NCBI GenBank assembly: GCA_000831005.1
Contig: CP007152.1
Span: 3,224,001-3,288,000, forward strand
Origin: Marinobacter salarius
Lineage (GTDB): Bacteria > Pseudomonadota > Gammaproteobacteria > Pseudomonadales > Oleiphilaceae
DNA length: 64,000 nt
Direction of reading: 5' to 3'
Program-made: the position numbers and the translations under genes
The notes under the pieces: generated by a model
What the model was told of the DNA's origin: nothing
Seen by the model: only the letters and a program-made list of their open reading frames with translations
Database searches by the model: none
In this document: positions 49,277 to 58,373 of the stretch, one piece after another
Layout of the letters: each line of letters opens with the position of its first letter
Position numbering within the stretch: the first letter of the stretch is position 1

Positions 49277-49787
49277 GACGCGCTCCCCCCGCCCGTCCGG
49301 ATTCGGACGATTGCCTGCAACGTTTCCGCAATCGACTGAAGCAAGAGCAGCGTAAAGGCGACCGGTATCAAGGTTTTTGCCGGCCATATCGCTGGATTCC
49401 ATGACGAGAACGACGTTTCACCGGATTCAATTGAGTTAACCGCAACCGGAATGCTCTGGTAGATCAGCACACAGGCAATCAACCCGATGACGGGGTAGAT
49501 GCCCGTATCCACGATGGCAGCTGCCCTTGCAGACAATTTGCCATAAACAATATCGACATTGACGTGTCCGGCTGTGTGCAGAAGATAAGGCCAGCCAACA
49601 TAAAGTAGGGGCCAAGCAATAACGTGGACAACTCCAGCGCCCAGACAGTGGGCGCATCGAAAAAGTAACGGGCAACCACCTCATAGGAGATGACGGCAAC
49701 CATGATGAACACCAACAACGATGCCAACACTGCCAGCCACCGATTCAGACCAGTGACGGCCTTGCAGTAGCCCTGAACAATAGACAT
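49273..49787 (-). CDS. dctQ: TRAP transporter small permease (DctQ) (one frameshift)
   Basis: Helices WLAVLASLLVFIMVAVISYE and LELSTLLLGPYFMLG lead to the break; one base is missing at 49595-49596. Repair gives GWPYLLHTAGHVNVDIVYGK, which contains the conserved HVNVD motif of DctQ proteins, then IYPVIGLIACVLIYQSIPVA and a final helix, for about 171 residues. It pairs with DctM at the membrane. It follows the binding-protein gene by 68 bp. Confidence 0.88.
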
Positions 49788-49855
49788 AACTACTCCTCAC
49801 TCTGCGGTATCAGCCCGGCGAACCGGGCTGGTTCTGATTAATGGCAGGGTGGGTA

Positions 49856-50909
49856 TTATTCCAGCAGTCCCAGTTCCTTCATGAACTCGACCTGACTGTC
49901 CAGGACCTTGTTGGCCAGTTCATCGTCGCCAGCCGCTTTTTCCCAGGCTTTCATGGCGGTTGGGCGGCCTTGCGCCACGGTATTGGCGTCCAGGTGGATG
50001 ATTTCGGCTCCCTGCTCTTCGAATTTCTTCAGAGCAACTGCGTCCTGAGCCACGTTGTGCTGGCGAAGGGCTGCGGATACTTCACGGGCAGCACTTTCCA
50101 GCGCAGCCTTGTAGGAATCCGGCAATTTATCGTAGGCACGCTGGTTGGCAACATAGCTGGTAGCAGTGGTAGGTTGGTGAAACCCCGGCACGATAACGTA
50201 CTTGGCCACTTCGCCAAGGCCTGCTTCCAGGTTGGCAGTCAGATCCCCCCTGTCAGCAAAGTCGATCACGCCTTTTTCAAGTGCTTGATAGACTTCAGCG
50301 GTCGGCAACGGCGTGGTCGATACACCGAATTCCGCCATTACAGTGCTGGCCAGGCCGACAAAACGACCTTTTTTGCCTTCAACGTCGCCCAGTGTGTTTA
50401 TCGGAAACTTGGAGTGAATGGGTTCCTGGCCGTAAACGGTGGGTGCGATATAAAAAAGCCCTGCCTTTGCATAAGCTTCGCGGGCAAACTCAAGGCCGCC
50501 ACGCTCATAGAACCAGGCTTCATATTGGTCCGACTCAGGAAACCCGAACGGAATCGTGCTTGTGAATGCAAACGCGGGAATCGAGCCTGCCTCGTAACCA
50601 TCAAACGTTTTCATCATTTCAAAGGCACCACCCTCACGCTTCAAAGGCCTGCGCCGAAGGAGCCAGTTGGCCGCCAGCAAAAAGCCGGATAGTAAATTGA
50701 CCTTCGGTCAGTTCCGAAACACGGCTGACAAATCGTTTCTCAAATTCGTAGGGAGTGGTTCCTGCATCCCACAATGCCTGCATTCGCCAGTTCACCTCAG
50801 GCAGCTCTGCGGCCGACGTCACACCGGTAAACATCGCGGCGGCAGCAACCAAACCTTTGCAGGCATGACGAAGACCGACAACGGTCTTCTGGCGTATCGA
50901 TTCGTTCAT
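49856..50909 (-). CDS. dctP: TRAP transporter periplasmic binding protein (DctP) (one frameshift)
   Basis: The start at 50909 has GGAG six bases upstream. The signal peptide runs to SAA-EL, followed by VNWRMQALWDAGTTPYEFEK and ELTEGQFTIRLFAGGQLAPS. The frame shifts at about 50634-50643 (one extra base or two missing); repair leads to GGAFEMMKTFDGYEAGSIPA and FGFPESDQYEAWFYERGG. ALEKGVIDFADRGDLTANLE holds the conserved ligand-binding arginine region of DctP proteins. About 350 residues are expected. It delivers the organic acid, probably mevalonate, to DctQM. Confidence 0.88.
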
Positions 50910-51025
50910 AGTGTTCTCCATCGTACTGGTGGTTATTGTGTTTATTATTGCCGCGTACACCTGCATGGCGCACCTGTACAAACTAGGACAGCTGACTAAA
51001 ATGGACAAGTGACACTTAATGCATG

Positions 51026-51061
51026 TGTACCACGGACTGTACCAGTCTATTTACTGGTACA
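51026..51061. promoter_or_regulatory. MocR operator: two direct TGTACCA boxes plus an inverted copy
   Basis: TGTACCA occurs at 51026-51032 and 51038-51044, and its inverse TGGTACA at 51055-51061. The last two form a perfect 9-bp dyad TGTACCAGT-N6-ACTGGTACA. It lies just before the MocR-type gene (51075) and in the divergent promoter of the TRAP/HMG-CoA reductase operon (start 50909). Direct plus inverted half-sites are typical of MocR regulators such as PdxR and GabR. Confidence 0.72.
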
Positions 51062-51074
51062 ATTTGGAGTTGAT

Positions 51075-52457
51075 ATGGCAAGTGAAGTATCCCGGGCGCA
51101 ACACATCGCGGACACATTGATTCAACAGATCGACTCAGGACAGCTAATGCCCGGGTCTCGGCTGCCGTCCATCCGGGTGGCGGCCGAAAGCCATGGGGTT
51201 TCAAAGAACACGGTAACGGATGCCTACGATCGCCTGGTGGCAACCGGTTATATCAGCCCTCGGCGGGGTTCCGGATTCTACGTGCAGGCAGCTAACCCGA
51301 CACAACCTGTCCCCTATTCCGAACACGTCACAGAAGCCCTGGATCTTGTGTCACTCTTGCGCGAGCAATTGAACCAACACTATGAAATCCGTGCAGGTGA
51401 CGGCCGCCTACCCGCGACCTGGATGGAGAGTTCGGAGATCGGCAGATACCTCAAGCGCAACGCCAGTGCTTCCGGCCTTGCCGACGACTTCGAGTATGGC
51501 AGACCACAAGGCCTTCAGGCTTTACGGGAAGACATTGCCCGAGCTTTGACAGACCGAGCAATCAGCGCAAGCCCCGACCAGATTCTGATGACGTTTGGCG
51601 CCAACCATGCGCTCGACCTGATCGTTCGGCATTTCGTGCGGCCCAACGACCCTGTTCTGGTCGAAACGCCAGGATATTACCCAATGTTTGGCAAACTCAA
51701 ACTTCAGAAAGCCAACGTCATTGGCGTAAACCGGGAATCGGACGGGCCGGACCTGGAAATGCTGGAGGAAAAGATACGGCAGTTCAGGCCAAAGCTGTTT
51801 TTCGTGCAACCGATGGCTCACAATCCAACGGGCACATCCATGTCGCTCCAGAAGATGCATCGACTACTTACTATAGCGGAACGGCATGATCTGGTTTTAA
51901 TCGAAGACGATCCCTTTGCCGATATACTGCCAAAGGCAACACCCCACCTCGCTTCACTGGATGCGCTGAACCGAGTAATCTACGTGGGAACGTTTTCGAA
52001 AACCTTGTCGGCCAGCCTGCGTTGCGGGTATATCGCGGCGAATCCCGCGTTGATTACGTCGCTGACGGACATCAAGATGCTAACGGTGGTTAACAGCTCC
52101 AGCACCACGGAACGCATTGTTCACGAGATGATCGTTAAAGGTCGGTATCGTCGTCATTTGAAGAGGCTGCGGGATCGGGTGGCCAATGCGAGTGTCGACG
52201 CGGTGTCTGCGTTGAGAGGCATCGGCCTGGACAACATCGAAAGCCCGGCGGGAGGGTATTACCTATGGTGCCCGCTTCCACACGGTGTGGACGTCATGGC
52301 ACTAAGCAGGCGGGCTGCAGGAGAGGGTATTTTTCTGGCGCCCAGCCAACTTTTTGAGTTGGCTGACCAAAACGGGGAGTCCGCTCTGCGAATTAACATT
52401 GCCCATGCGAACAACCACAAACTACTGCGATTCCTACAGGCAGCCGTGCTGAAATAA
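51075..52457 (+). CDS. MocR-type (GntR HTH plus aminotransferase-like) regulator
   Basis: The start at 51075 follows TTTGGAGTTGAT. The N-terminal GntR winged helix has QLMPGSRLPSIRVAAESHGV and SKNTVTDAYDRLVATGYISP. A class I aminotransferase-like domain follows with FFVQPMAHNPTGTSMSLQKM, LIEDDPFADI and the PLP lysine in VIYVGTFSKTLSASLRCGYI. About 460 residues, intact. MocR proteins sense PLP or amine-like effectors. Divergence from the TRAP/mvaA operon and the operator between them suggest that it controls mevalonate use, autoregulating itself. Confidence 0.92.
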   Translation: MASEVSRAQHIADTLIQQIDSGQLMPGSRLPSIRVAAESHGVSKNTVTDAYDRLVATGYISPRRGSGFYVQAANPTQPVPYSEHVTEALDLVSLLREQLNQHYEIRAGDGRLPATWMESSEIGRYLKRNASASGLADDFEYGRPQGLQALREDIARALTDRAISASPDQILMTFGANHALDLIVRHFVRPNDPVLVETPGYYPMFGKLKLQKANVIGVNRESDGPDLEMLEEKIRQFRPKLFFVQPMAHNPTGTSMSLQKMHRLLTIAERHDLVLIEDDPFADILPKATPHLASLDALNRVIYVGTFSKTLSASLRCGYIAANPALITSLTDIKMLTVVNSSSTTERIVHEMIVKGRYRRHLKRLRDRVANASVDAVSALRGIGLDNIESPAGGYYLWCPLPHGVDVMALSRRAAGEGIFLAPSQLFELADQNGESALRINIAHANNHKLLRFLQAAVLK

Positions 52458-52474
52458 CCGCCTCAACTCGCTTT

Positions 52475-52627
52475 TCAGAACTTCCAGAACGGTGTATCCA
52501 GACGCTGTGCAACAAGCTCAGGTGGGTAACCAACGTCCTTCAGAAGACGGGGTTCCATGGTCAGGACCAGGTGGAGGAAGTTACGCTTCATTCTCCACCC
52601 TTTGTACAGTGATGCGGCTCTTTTCAT
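52475..52627 (-). CDS. Small DUF1127-like protein (50 residues)
   Basis: Reading from the ATG at 52627 gives MKRAASLYKGWRMKRNFLHL, then VLTMEPRLLKDVGYPPELVA and QRLDTPFWKF before a TGA at 52475. The W-R-x-K-R-x-x-x-x-L then L-L-K-D-V-G-Y/P pattern is like the short arginine-rich DUF1127 proteins (R-x-L-x-D-I-G). It is basic at the N-terminus and likely binds RNA or a small protein partner. The ribosome site is weak. It lies convergent to the MocR gene. Confidence 0.6.
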   Translation of the reverse strand: MKRAASLYKGWRMKRNFLHLVLTMEPRLLKDVGYPPELVAQRLDTPFWKF

Positions 52628-52777
52628 TTCAATCATCCATCTATCGATAACAACAAAGGGTTAAACCGTAATCGGTTTTAAGTAGTTACCTATTTTATGG
52701 ATGATTCCTGTCCGGCCCCATACTTGGAAACCACTACGAAGCCTTGTTTTGGGGCCTTTGAGCCTAGCAACTTGTAC

Positions 52778-53032
52778 CTATGCCGCCCCGTTCGACTTCT
52801 TTACAAGCGTCTTATACAGATCATCTTTCAGTTGCAGTCGCTGTTGTTTCATCTGGTGCAACTGATCGTCTCCGATCGGGGCATCCCTGCGTTCCAGGCC
52901 TTCGATTTCCTGGTCCAGCTCTGCGTACTGCCGAAAATGGTGCTGGAACGTCGGGTCGTTCTTTCTCAGTTCGTCGATCAATTCGCCAAACTGGGGGAAT
53001 TCGTTATGAAGTTCGTGGTTGGAAATGCCCAT
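52778..53032 (-). CDS. YdcH family (DUF465) small protein
   Basis: This 84-residue protein has the DUF465 pattern: HELHNEFPQFGELIDELRKN, DPTFQHHFRQYAELDQEIEG, then a charged helix IGDDQLHQMKQQRLQLKDDL ending in YKTLVK. Two long amphipathic helices are expected (coiled-coil hairpin). AGAAGGAGACGAGGTA precedes the ATG. Function unknown for the family. Confidence 0.9.
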   Translation of the reverse strand: MGISNHELHNEFPQFGELIDELRKNDPTFQHHFRQYAELDQEIEGLERRDAPIGDDQLHQMKQQRLQLKDDLYKTLVKKSNGAA

Positions 53033-53123
53033 TACCTCGTCTCCTTCTTTTCGCAGAGTGGTTAGTCAGGATGCCATTCATCATCGGGAGTTGTGAACCG
53101 TTAAAACGTTATAAAGCAGCTCC

Positions 53124-53891
53124 CTATAAATCCGAATCAAGCCGCTCCAATCCGAGAGTAGCTTTAAACTCAAGATACTCGTCACGGTAGACAATGGCAC
53201 CGAGAGCCATCGCAGCCTTGGTGGCCATGCGATCAAAGCTCTCCCGGATCAGTCGGGGTATCCTGGATTTCGGTCTCACACTGGCCGTTTCAATCAGCAC
53301 GGCGCCCATAACGAGCAATGCATCAATTCGACGGTTATCACGGTCGCCATCCATTATGTGACGGGCGACCGATTGCGCATCATTCAATATCACCTTCTCG
53401 TCGTCGTTCAGTGTGGCGCCGTCGAACGCCATAAAGCTCTGATAGCGACGTGCCCGCTTCAGCATGAAGGCCTCGCGCACTGCGGGGTCCGGTTTGGTGT
53501 TGAGAAGTCCATGAAGACGAAAATCCACCTCCCCTGCTTCCCGTTTCTGTTCGAAGACGTGCTTGATATCAGCTCGCGCGATATCGGATGTGGTTTCCAG
53601 GGCCTCGGCGATCACGGCATCGAACGTGGTTTTCTCGACCACATCCAGGACGCGCCGAATGGTATGGATCGACTTCATAAGCTCCGGCCACAGGCGCGGG
53701 TCCGCCTGGCCAGGTTCGTCCGGTATCCTGGTTTCGAGGGCCCGGGCACAGAAAAACGCCTTTTCCACGTCACGAATCGCAATACCCGGTTCGTTCGCAA
53801 TCCATTTGACGCCGTAGTCATTGAGGTCTTCAATCAGGCTTGAGGTGAGAATAAGCAGGTAATACTTCATACCGAGGGGAAGGTCTGTCAT
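53124..53891 (-). CDS. Uncharacterised protein, mostly helical
   Basis: The start at 53891 (MTDLPLGMKYYLLILTSSLI) is preferred to the ATG nine bases upstream. About 255 residues are predicted, largely helical and charged, with no transmembrane segment or signal peptide. I recognise no catalytic motif; repeated Asp/Arg-rich stretches (HIMDGDRDNRRIDALL) are visible. The gene is intact in a region where many are frameshifted and has a ribosome-like AGGAGTGCTGCTG upstream, so it is probably real. It is divergent from fabH by 186 bp. Confidence 0.7.
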   Translation of the reverse strand: MTDLPLGMKYYLLILTSSLIEDLNDYGVKWIANEPGIAIRDVEKAFFCARALETRIPDEPGQADPRLWPELMKSIHTIRRVLDVVEKTTFDAVIAEALETTSDIARADIKHVFEQKREAGEVDFRLHGLLNTKPDPAVREAFMLKRARRYQSFMAFDGATLNDDEKVILNDAQSVARHIMDGDRDNRRIDALLVMGAVLIETASVRPKSRIPRLIRESFDRMATKAAMALGAIVYRDEYLEFKATLGLERLDSDL

Positions 53892-54010
53892 CAGCAGCAC
53901 TCCTTCACAACAAGAGTTCCTGTCTACAGGTATAGCTGATTACAGGCTGAGTACCAGCTTTTCCGGGGCATCTCACGCTCATCTTTGACAAAACGCTAAT
54001 AGCTGGGGGC

Positions 54011-54054
54011 GATCAATAGGGTATAGGATGATTGAAAGAATCTGAGTATTGATC
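54011..54054. promoter_or_regulatory. 8-bp inverted repeat GATCAATA...TATTGATC upstream of fabH
   Basis: GATCAATA (54011-54018) and TATTGATC (54047-54054) flank a 28-bp segment with a TATAGG/TTGAAAG-like promoter region. The right half ends 23 bp before the fabH start. It may be an operator whose halves bracket the promoter. Confidence 0.35.
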
Positions 54055-54077
54055 CGTTCACCTGAGGAAACTAGCAC

Positions 54078-55046
54078 ATGACGTACGCGCGAATTGTCGG
54101 CACGGGCTCCTATCTGCCTGAGAATGTCATGACAAACGAAGACATGGAGAAAATCGTCGACACCAGCGACCAGTGGATTCGTGAGCGTACCGGCATTGAG
54201 CAGCGACACATCGCTGTAGAAGGTGAAACCACTGTCGATCTTGCTGAAAAAGCATCCCGCAGGGCCATTGAAGCCGCCGGCCTTCAGCCTGCCGACATTG
54301 ATCTGATTGTGTTCGCCACATCCACCCCTGACAAGATCTTTCCCAGCTCGGCGTGCATTCTGCAGGCGAGACTCGATATCCATGGCTGCCCTGCTTTCGA
54401 TATCCAGGCTGTTTGCAGTGGGTTTGTCTATGCGTTATCGGTTGCTGACAAGTTCATCAAAACCGGCAGCAGCAAGAAGGTTCTGGTGGTTGGCGCGGAG
54501 CTGTTCTCCCGCATTCTGGACTGGGAAGACCGAGGCACCTGTGTGCTGTTCGGTGACGGTGCCGGCGCCGTAGTGCTGGAAGCCAACGAGGAAACCGGCA
54601 TTCTGTCGACCCACATCCATGCTGACGGCAAATACGAAGACCTGCTCCACGTACCCTTTGGTATTGGCGATGGTTTCGACCAGGTTCGGGCCGGCAAAGG
54701 CCATGTTCACATGAAGGGCAATGAAGTTTTCAAGATTGCCGTGAACACCCTGGGCAGAATTGTGGACGAAACCCTGGAAGCCAACCAGATGAAGAAATCC
54801 GATGTGGACTGGCTGGTACCGCACCAGGCGAATTTGAGGATTATCGCGGCCACGGCTCGCAAGCTGAACATGTCCATGGACCAAGTGGTGGTGACCGTCA
54901 ACAAGCACGGTAACACCTCTGCTGCGTCAATCCCGCTGGCGCTGGACGTTGCCGTTCGCGATGGTCGCATCCAGAAAAATGAGGTGCTTCTGCTGGAAGC
55001 CTTTGGCGGCGGGTTTACATGGGGTTCTGCGTTAATCCGGTTCTGA
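54078..55046 (+). CDS. fabH: Beta-ketoacyl-ACP synthase III
   Basis: This 322-residue protein has the FabH catalytic triad: cysteine in [20 protein letters not shown], histidine in [20 protein letters not shown] and asparagine in [20 protein letters not shown]. It starts [20 protein letters not shown] and has [16 protein letters not shown], both FabH hallmarks. It condenses acyl-CoA with malonyl-ACP to start fatty-acid synthesis. It stands alone here, without other fab genes, so it may be the housekeeping or an accessory copy. Intact. Confidence 0.93.
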   Translation: MTYARIVGTGSYLPENVMTNEDMEKIVDTSDQWIRERTGIEQRHIAVEGETTVDLAEKASRRAIEAAGLQPADIDLIVFATSTPDKIFPSSACILQARLDIHGCPAFDIQAVCSGFVYALSVADKFIKTGSSKKVLVVGAELFSRILDWEDRGTCVLFGDGAGAVVLEANEETGILSTHIHADGKYEDLLHVPFGIGDGFDQVRAGKGHVHMKGNEVFKIAVNTLGRIVDETLEANQMKKSDVDWLVPHQANLRIIAATARKLNMSMDQVVVTVNKHGNTSAASIPLALDVAVRDGRIQKNEVLLLEAFGGGFTWGSALIRF

Positions 55047-55124
55047 CCATCTACCGCAATTCGCGTCAGACGTATACTCTACCCGGTATCCGAATTCCCA
55101 TAATAACGTCAAAGGGAAGATTCC

Positions 55125-56604
55125 GTGAACGAGAGTGTCCGCAGTACCACACCGTCTGTGATCATCATTGGCACCGGTTTTGGCGGCCTGTGCATGGCCA
55201 TCCAGCTCCGGAATGCCGGAATAGAAACCTTTACCCTCCTGGAAAAGGCGTCCGGGGTTGGAGGCACCTGGCGAGATAATACCTACCCGGTGCGGCATGT
55301 GATGTTCAGTCTCACTTGTACTCCTTCTCCTTTGAGCCCAAACACGACTGGTCAAGAAAGTTCGGATTGCAGCCGGAAATTCTTGATTATATGCAGCACT
55401 GCGTTGAGAAATATGATTTGGCGGGGCATATTCAGTTTAATAACGAAGTCGCCAGCGCGGTTTTCAACGAAGCCACCAACACCTGGACCGTCACCACTAC
55501 CGACGGAGAGTCTCAGACAGCCGATATCATTGTTACCGCTACCGGCCAGTTGAATCAGCCAGCATGGCCAAATATTCCCGGCCTGGATACCTTTGCAGGC
55601 ACGACGTTCCATTCCGCCGTTGGGACCATAACTACGACCTGAGTGGCAAGAATGTTGGCGTGATTGGCACCGGTGCCAGCGCCATTCAATTCGTGCCGGA
55701 AATAGTGCCAAAGGTAAGAGCTCTCAGCCTTTTCCAGCGCTCCGCTGCCTGGGTGCTGCCGAAACCCGACCGACCGTTCTATAAATGGGAACAGGCACTG
55801 TTCCAGAAGGTTCCGGCCTGGGACCGCATCTACCGCTCTCTGATCTATTGGAAGAATGAAAGCCGCGCCCTGGCGTTCACCCGCTTTAACAGCTTGCTCG
55901 AGCTTTTTGCCTGGCAGGCAAAGCGCTTTGCCAAACACCAGGTTCGCGATCCCGAGAAGTTCAGGCATCTGATTCCGGACTACAAGATCGGCTGCAAGCG
56001 GATACTGATTTCCAACGACTGGTATTCAGCCGTTGATCAGTCTCACGTCGAGCTCGTCACCACTGGTATAGAGCGTGTCGTGGAGGAAGGCCTGATTACC
56101 ACCGACGGCGCTCTGCACCGGTTGGACACGATAATCCTGGGGACCGGATTTGCGGCTTCGGATTTCCTGTCACCGATGGAGATCACCGGCCGCAACGGCG
56201 CGTCGCTCAACCAGGCTTGGGCCACTGGATCGGAGGCCTACAAGGGCATTACGGTGTCCGGGTTTCCCAACCTTTTCATGCTCTACGGGCCCAACACAAA
56301 CCTCGCCCACAACAGCATTGTGTACATGCTGGAGTCCCAGGTCCGGTATGTGCTGGGTTGTATCAATACATTGAGCGCAACACCCGGCACGGCTATGGAT
56401 GTAAAACCAGATCGGCTTAGAACGTTCTCGGAGGGCGTTCAGACAAAGCTTAAAGACAGCGTTTGGGAATCCGGTTGCCATTCCTGGTACCTGGACAGCG
56501 ATGGCAAGAACACGGTGAACTGGCCCGGTTTCACCTTCACTTACCGCAAGGCCACGCGGGAGGTGAACCCGGACGACTACGAGTTCCTGCAACCCTCCGT
56601 TTAG
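55125..56604 (+). CDS. Flavin-containing / Baeyer-Villiger monooxygenase (two frameshifts)
   Basis: The N-terminal FAD motif is [20 protein letters not shown], followed by [13 protein letters not shown]. Missing bases at 55289-55290 (G) and 55617-55618 (C) split the frame. Repair gives [20 protein letters not shown] and [12 protein letters not shown], an exact match to the BVMO fingerprint FxGxxxHxxxW(P/D), then the NADPH motif [18 protein letters not shown]. About 492 residues are expected. It should convert a ketone to an ester or lactone with NADPH and O2. It reads in the direction of the GntR/symporter pair 88 bp downstream. Confidence 0.88.
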
Positions 56605-56692
56605 CCTCTCTTTGCTCCCTCCAGGCTTGTCCATTTGACAGCCCCGGCATATTCATAGGATGATTGGGTCATCATTTATCAGGATCTTAAAC

Positions 56693-57372
56693 ATGCAGCT
56701 CGCCAGAATCTCCAAGGGCTCTCTCGTCGAAACCGCCATAGAAAGCCTGCGCCAGGCCATTGAAAAAGGCCACTGGGCGATTGGCGAACGGCTGCCCGTT
56801 GAAGCGCAACTGTCGGAGTCCCTCGGCGTGAGCCGTAACACCGTTCGTGAAGCGGTCAGGGTCCTGGTGCATGTCGGCATGCTGGAGACACGTCAGGGGG
56901 ATGGCACCTACGTTCGAGCCACAAAGGATGCAGGAGAAACCCTGCGGAGAATCAACCGGGCCCAGTTAAGAGACAAGCTCGAAGTACGGATCATGCTGGA
57001 AACCGAGCTGCGAAGCTCGCTGCGGAACGCCGGGACGCCAAGGACCTGGAGAGAATGACGCTCGCCCTGGATGAGCGGGCGAAAGCCGGTGACGATGTTG
57101 AACGCCGAATCCGTCACGATCATGCGTTTCATACAGCCCTGGTCGCAGCGTCACACAACCCTGCCCTGTCGGAGCTGTACGACTATTTTGCCAATTCGGT
57201 GGCACAGACCATTGAACTGACCGAGCTCGATTCAGGACTTCCTGAACCTTCCCAGGAGGATCATGAACTGCTACTCGCCGCGATCCGACGACAGGACTCC
57301 GTTAAGGCGGAAACTCTGTCGAGGGCCCTGCTCCAGCCGAGCCTTAAAGCCTTGGGGAAGAAGCATCCATGA
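56693..57372 (+). CDS. GntR/FadR-family transcriptional regulator (one frameshift)
   Basis: The start at 56693 (MQLARISKGSLVETAIESLR) leads into the winged helix GERLPVEAQLSESLGVSRNT and VREAVRVLVHVGMLETRQGD. One G is missing at 57007; repair joins MLETEAAKLAAERRDAKDLE to DERAKAGDDVERRIRHDHAF, an FCD effector domain with metal-type histidines (HDHAFH). About 226 residues are expected. Its stop overlaps the symporter start (ATGA), so it probably regulates that carrier in response to the carried ligand. Confidence 0.87.
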
Positions 57373-58373
57373 AATTCAGGCTCGATACCTTCACGCTATT
57401 GCTGTTAGGTGCGATTGTCCTTGCCACGTTCCTGCCGGTGCGTGGTGATGCCGCCAACGCCCTGGCAACTGCAGGCACTGTGGCCGTGGCACTCCTGTTT
57501 TTCCTTCATGGCGCGGCGCTTTCACGTGAACAGATCGTAGCCGGGGCCACCCATTGGCGCCTGCACATCATCATTACCGCTTTCACCTTTGTTTTCTTTC
57601 CCCTCGTGGCATTACCCATCAATGAAATCAGTCGTTTTGCGCCTCAGTGGATGCCGCCTGATCTGGGGCTGGGATTCCTCTATCTGGGTGTGCTGCCGTC
57701 GGCCGTTTCTTCCTCGATTGCCTATACCGCCATGGCCAAGGGCAATGTGCCTGCCGCCATCTGCAGCGCTGCTGCATCCAATGTCTTTGGCATGATGCTG
57801 ACACCATTTCTGCTGTTACTGTTGGTGAGCACGTCGGGCGACGGTGGCTTTTCGGTGGCGGAGGCGCTCAAAGACATTGTGCTACAACTGCTTCTTCCGT
57901 TTGCGGTTGGCCACGGCCTGCGCCCCTTGTTGGGTGGTTTCCTGGCTCGGAATGAAACGCTCACCTCCCGCTATGACCAGTGTGTGATCTGGCTGATCGT
58001 GTATTCCGCCTTTTCCCATTCGGTCGCGAGTGGCCTGTGGCAGAACCTGCCGTTGAAGGCGATTCTGCTGGCCATCGTGCTGTGCTTCGCGCTACTGGGA
58101 TTTTTTATGGTACTGGCGATGTTTGTGGTTCGCCGGCTTGGATTCAGCTTGGAGGACGAGGCCGCCGTGGTATTCTGCGGCTCAAAGAAGAGTCTGGCGT
58201 CCGGCCTGCCCATGGCCAAGGTGCTGTTCTCCGGGCACCCCGGGTTTGGCATGATCGTGCTGCCTATCATGTGCTACAACCAGATTCAGGTCATTGTGGG
58301 AGCCATGCTGGCTCAGGCGTATCGCCGCAGGATTGAGGCCGCGTCAGCCGCCGCCCCCCATACCACTGAATAA
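57369..58373 (+). CDS. Bile acid:sodium symporter family (SBF-like) transporter
   Basis: This 334-residue protein has about nine to ten helices and family features such as LFFLHGAALSREQIVAGATH, GFLYLGVLPSAVSSSIAYTA, and CGSKKSLASGLPMAKVLFSG with a helix-break near the substrate site. It resembles the YfeH/SBF-like subgroup. Translational coupling to a GntR regulator and proximity to a Baeyer-Villiger enzyme suggest uptake of an organic anion that the monooxygenase pathway uses; this is inference. The 3' end overlaps the next, convergent gene by 30 bp. Intact. Confidence 0.9.
   Translation: MKFRLDTFTLLLLGAIVLATFLPVRGDAANALATAGTVAVALLFFLHGAALSREQIVAGATHWRLHIIITAFTFVFFPLVALPINEISRFAPQWMPPDLGLGFLYLGVLPSAVSSSIAYTAMAKGNVPAAICSAAASNVFGMMLTPFLLLLLVSTSGDGGFSVAEALKDIVLQLLLPFAVGHGLRPLLGGFLARNETLTSRYDQCVIWLIVYSAFSHSVASGLWQNLPLKAILLAIVLCFALLGFFMVLAMFVVRRLGFSLEDEAAVVFCGSKKSLASGLPMAKVLFSGHPGFGMIVLPIMCYNQIQVIVGAMLAQAYRRRIEAASAAAPHTTE

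Noticed and set aside
49841..50692. 283-codon plus-strand frame
   Set aside because: It is antisense to the DctP gene and shows no family features.
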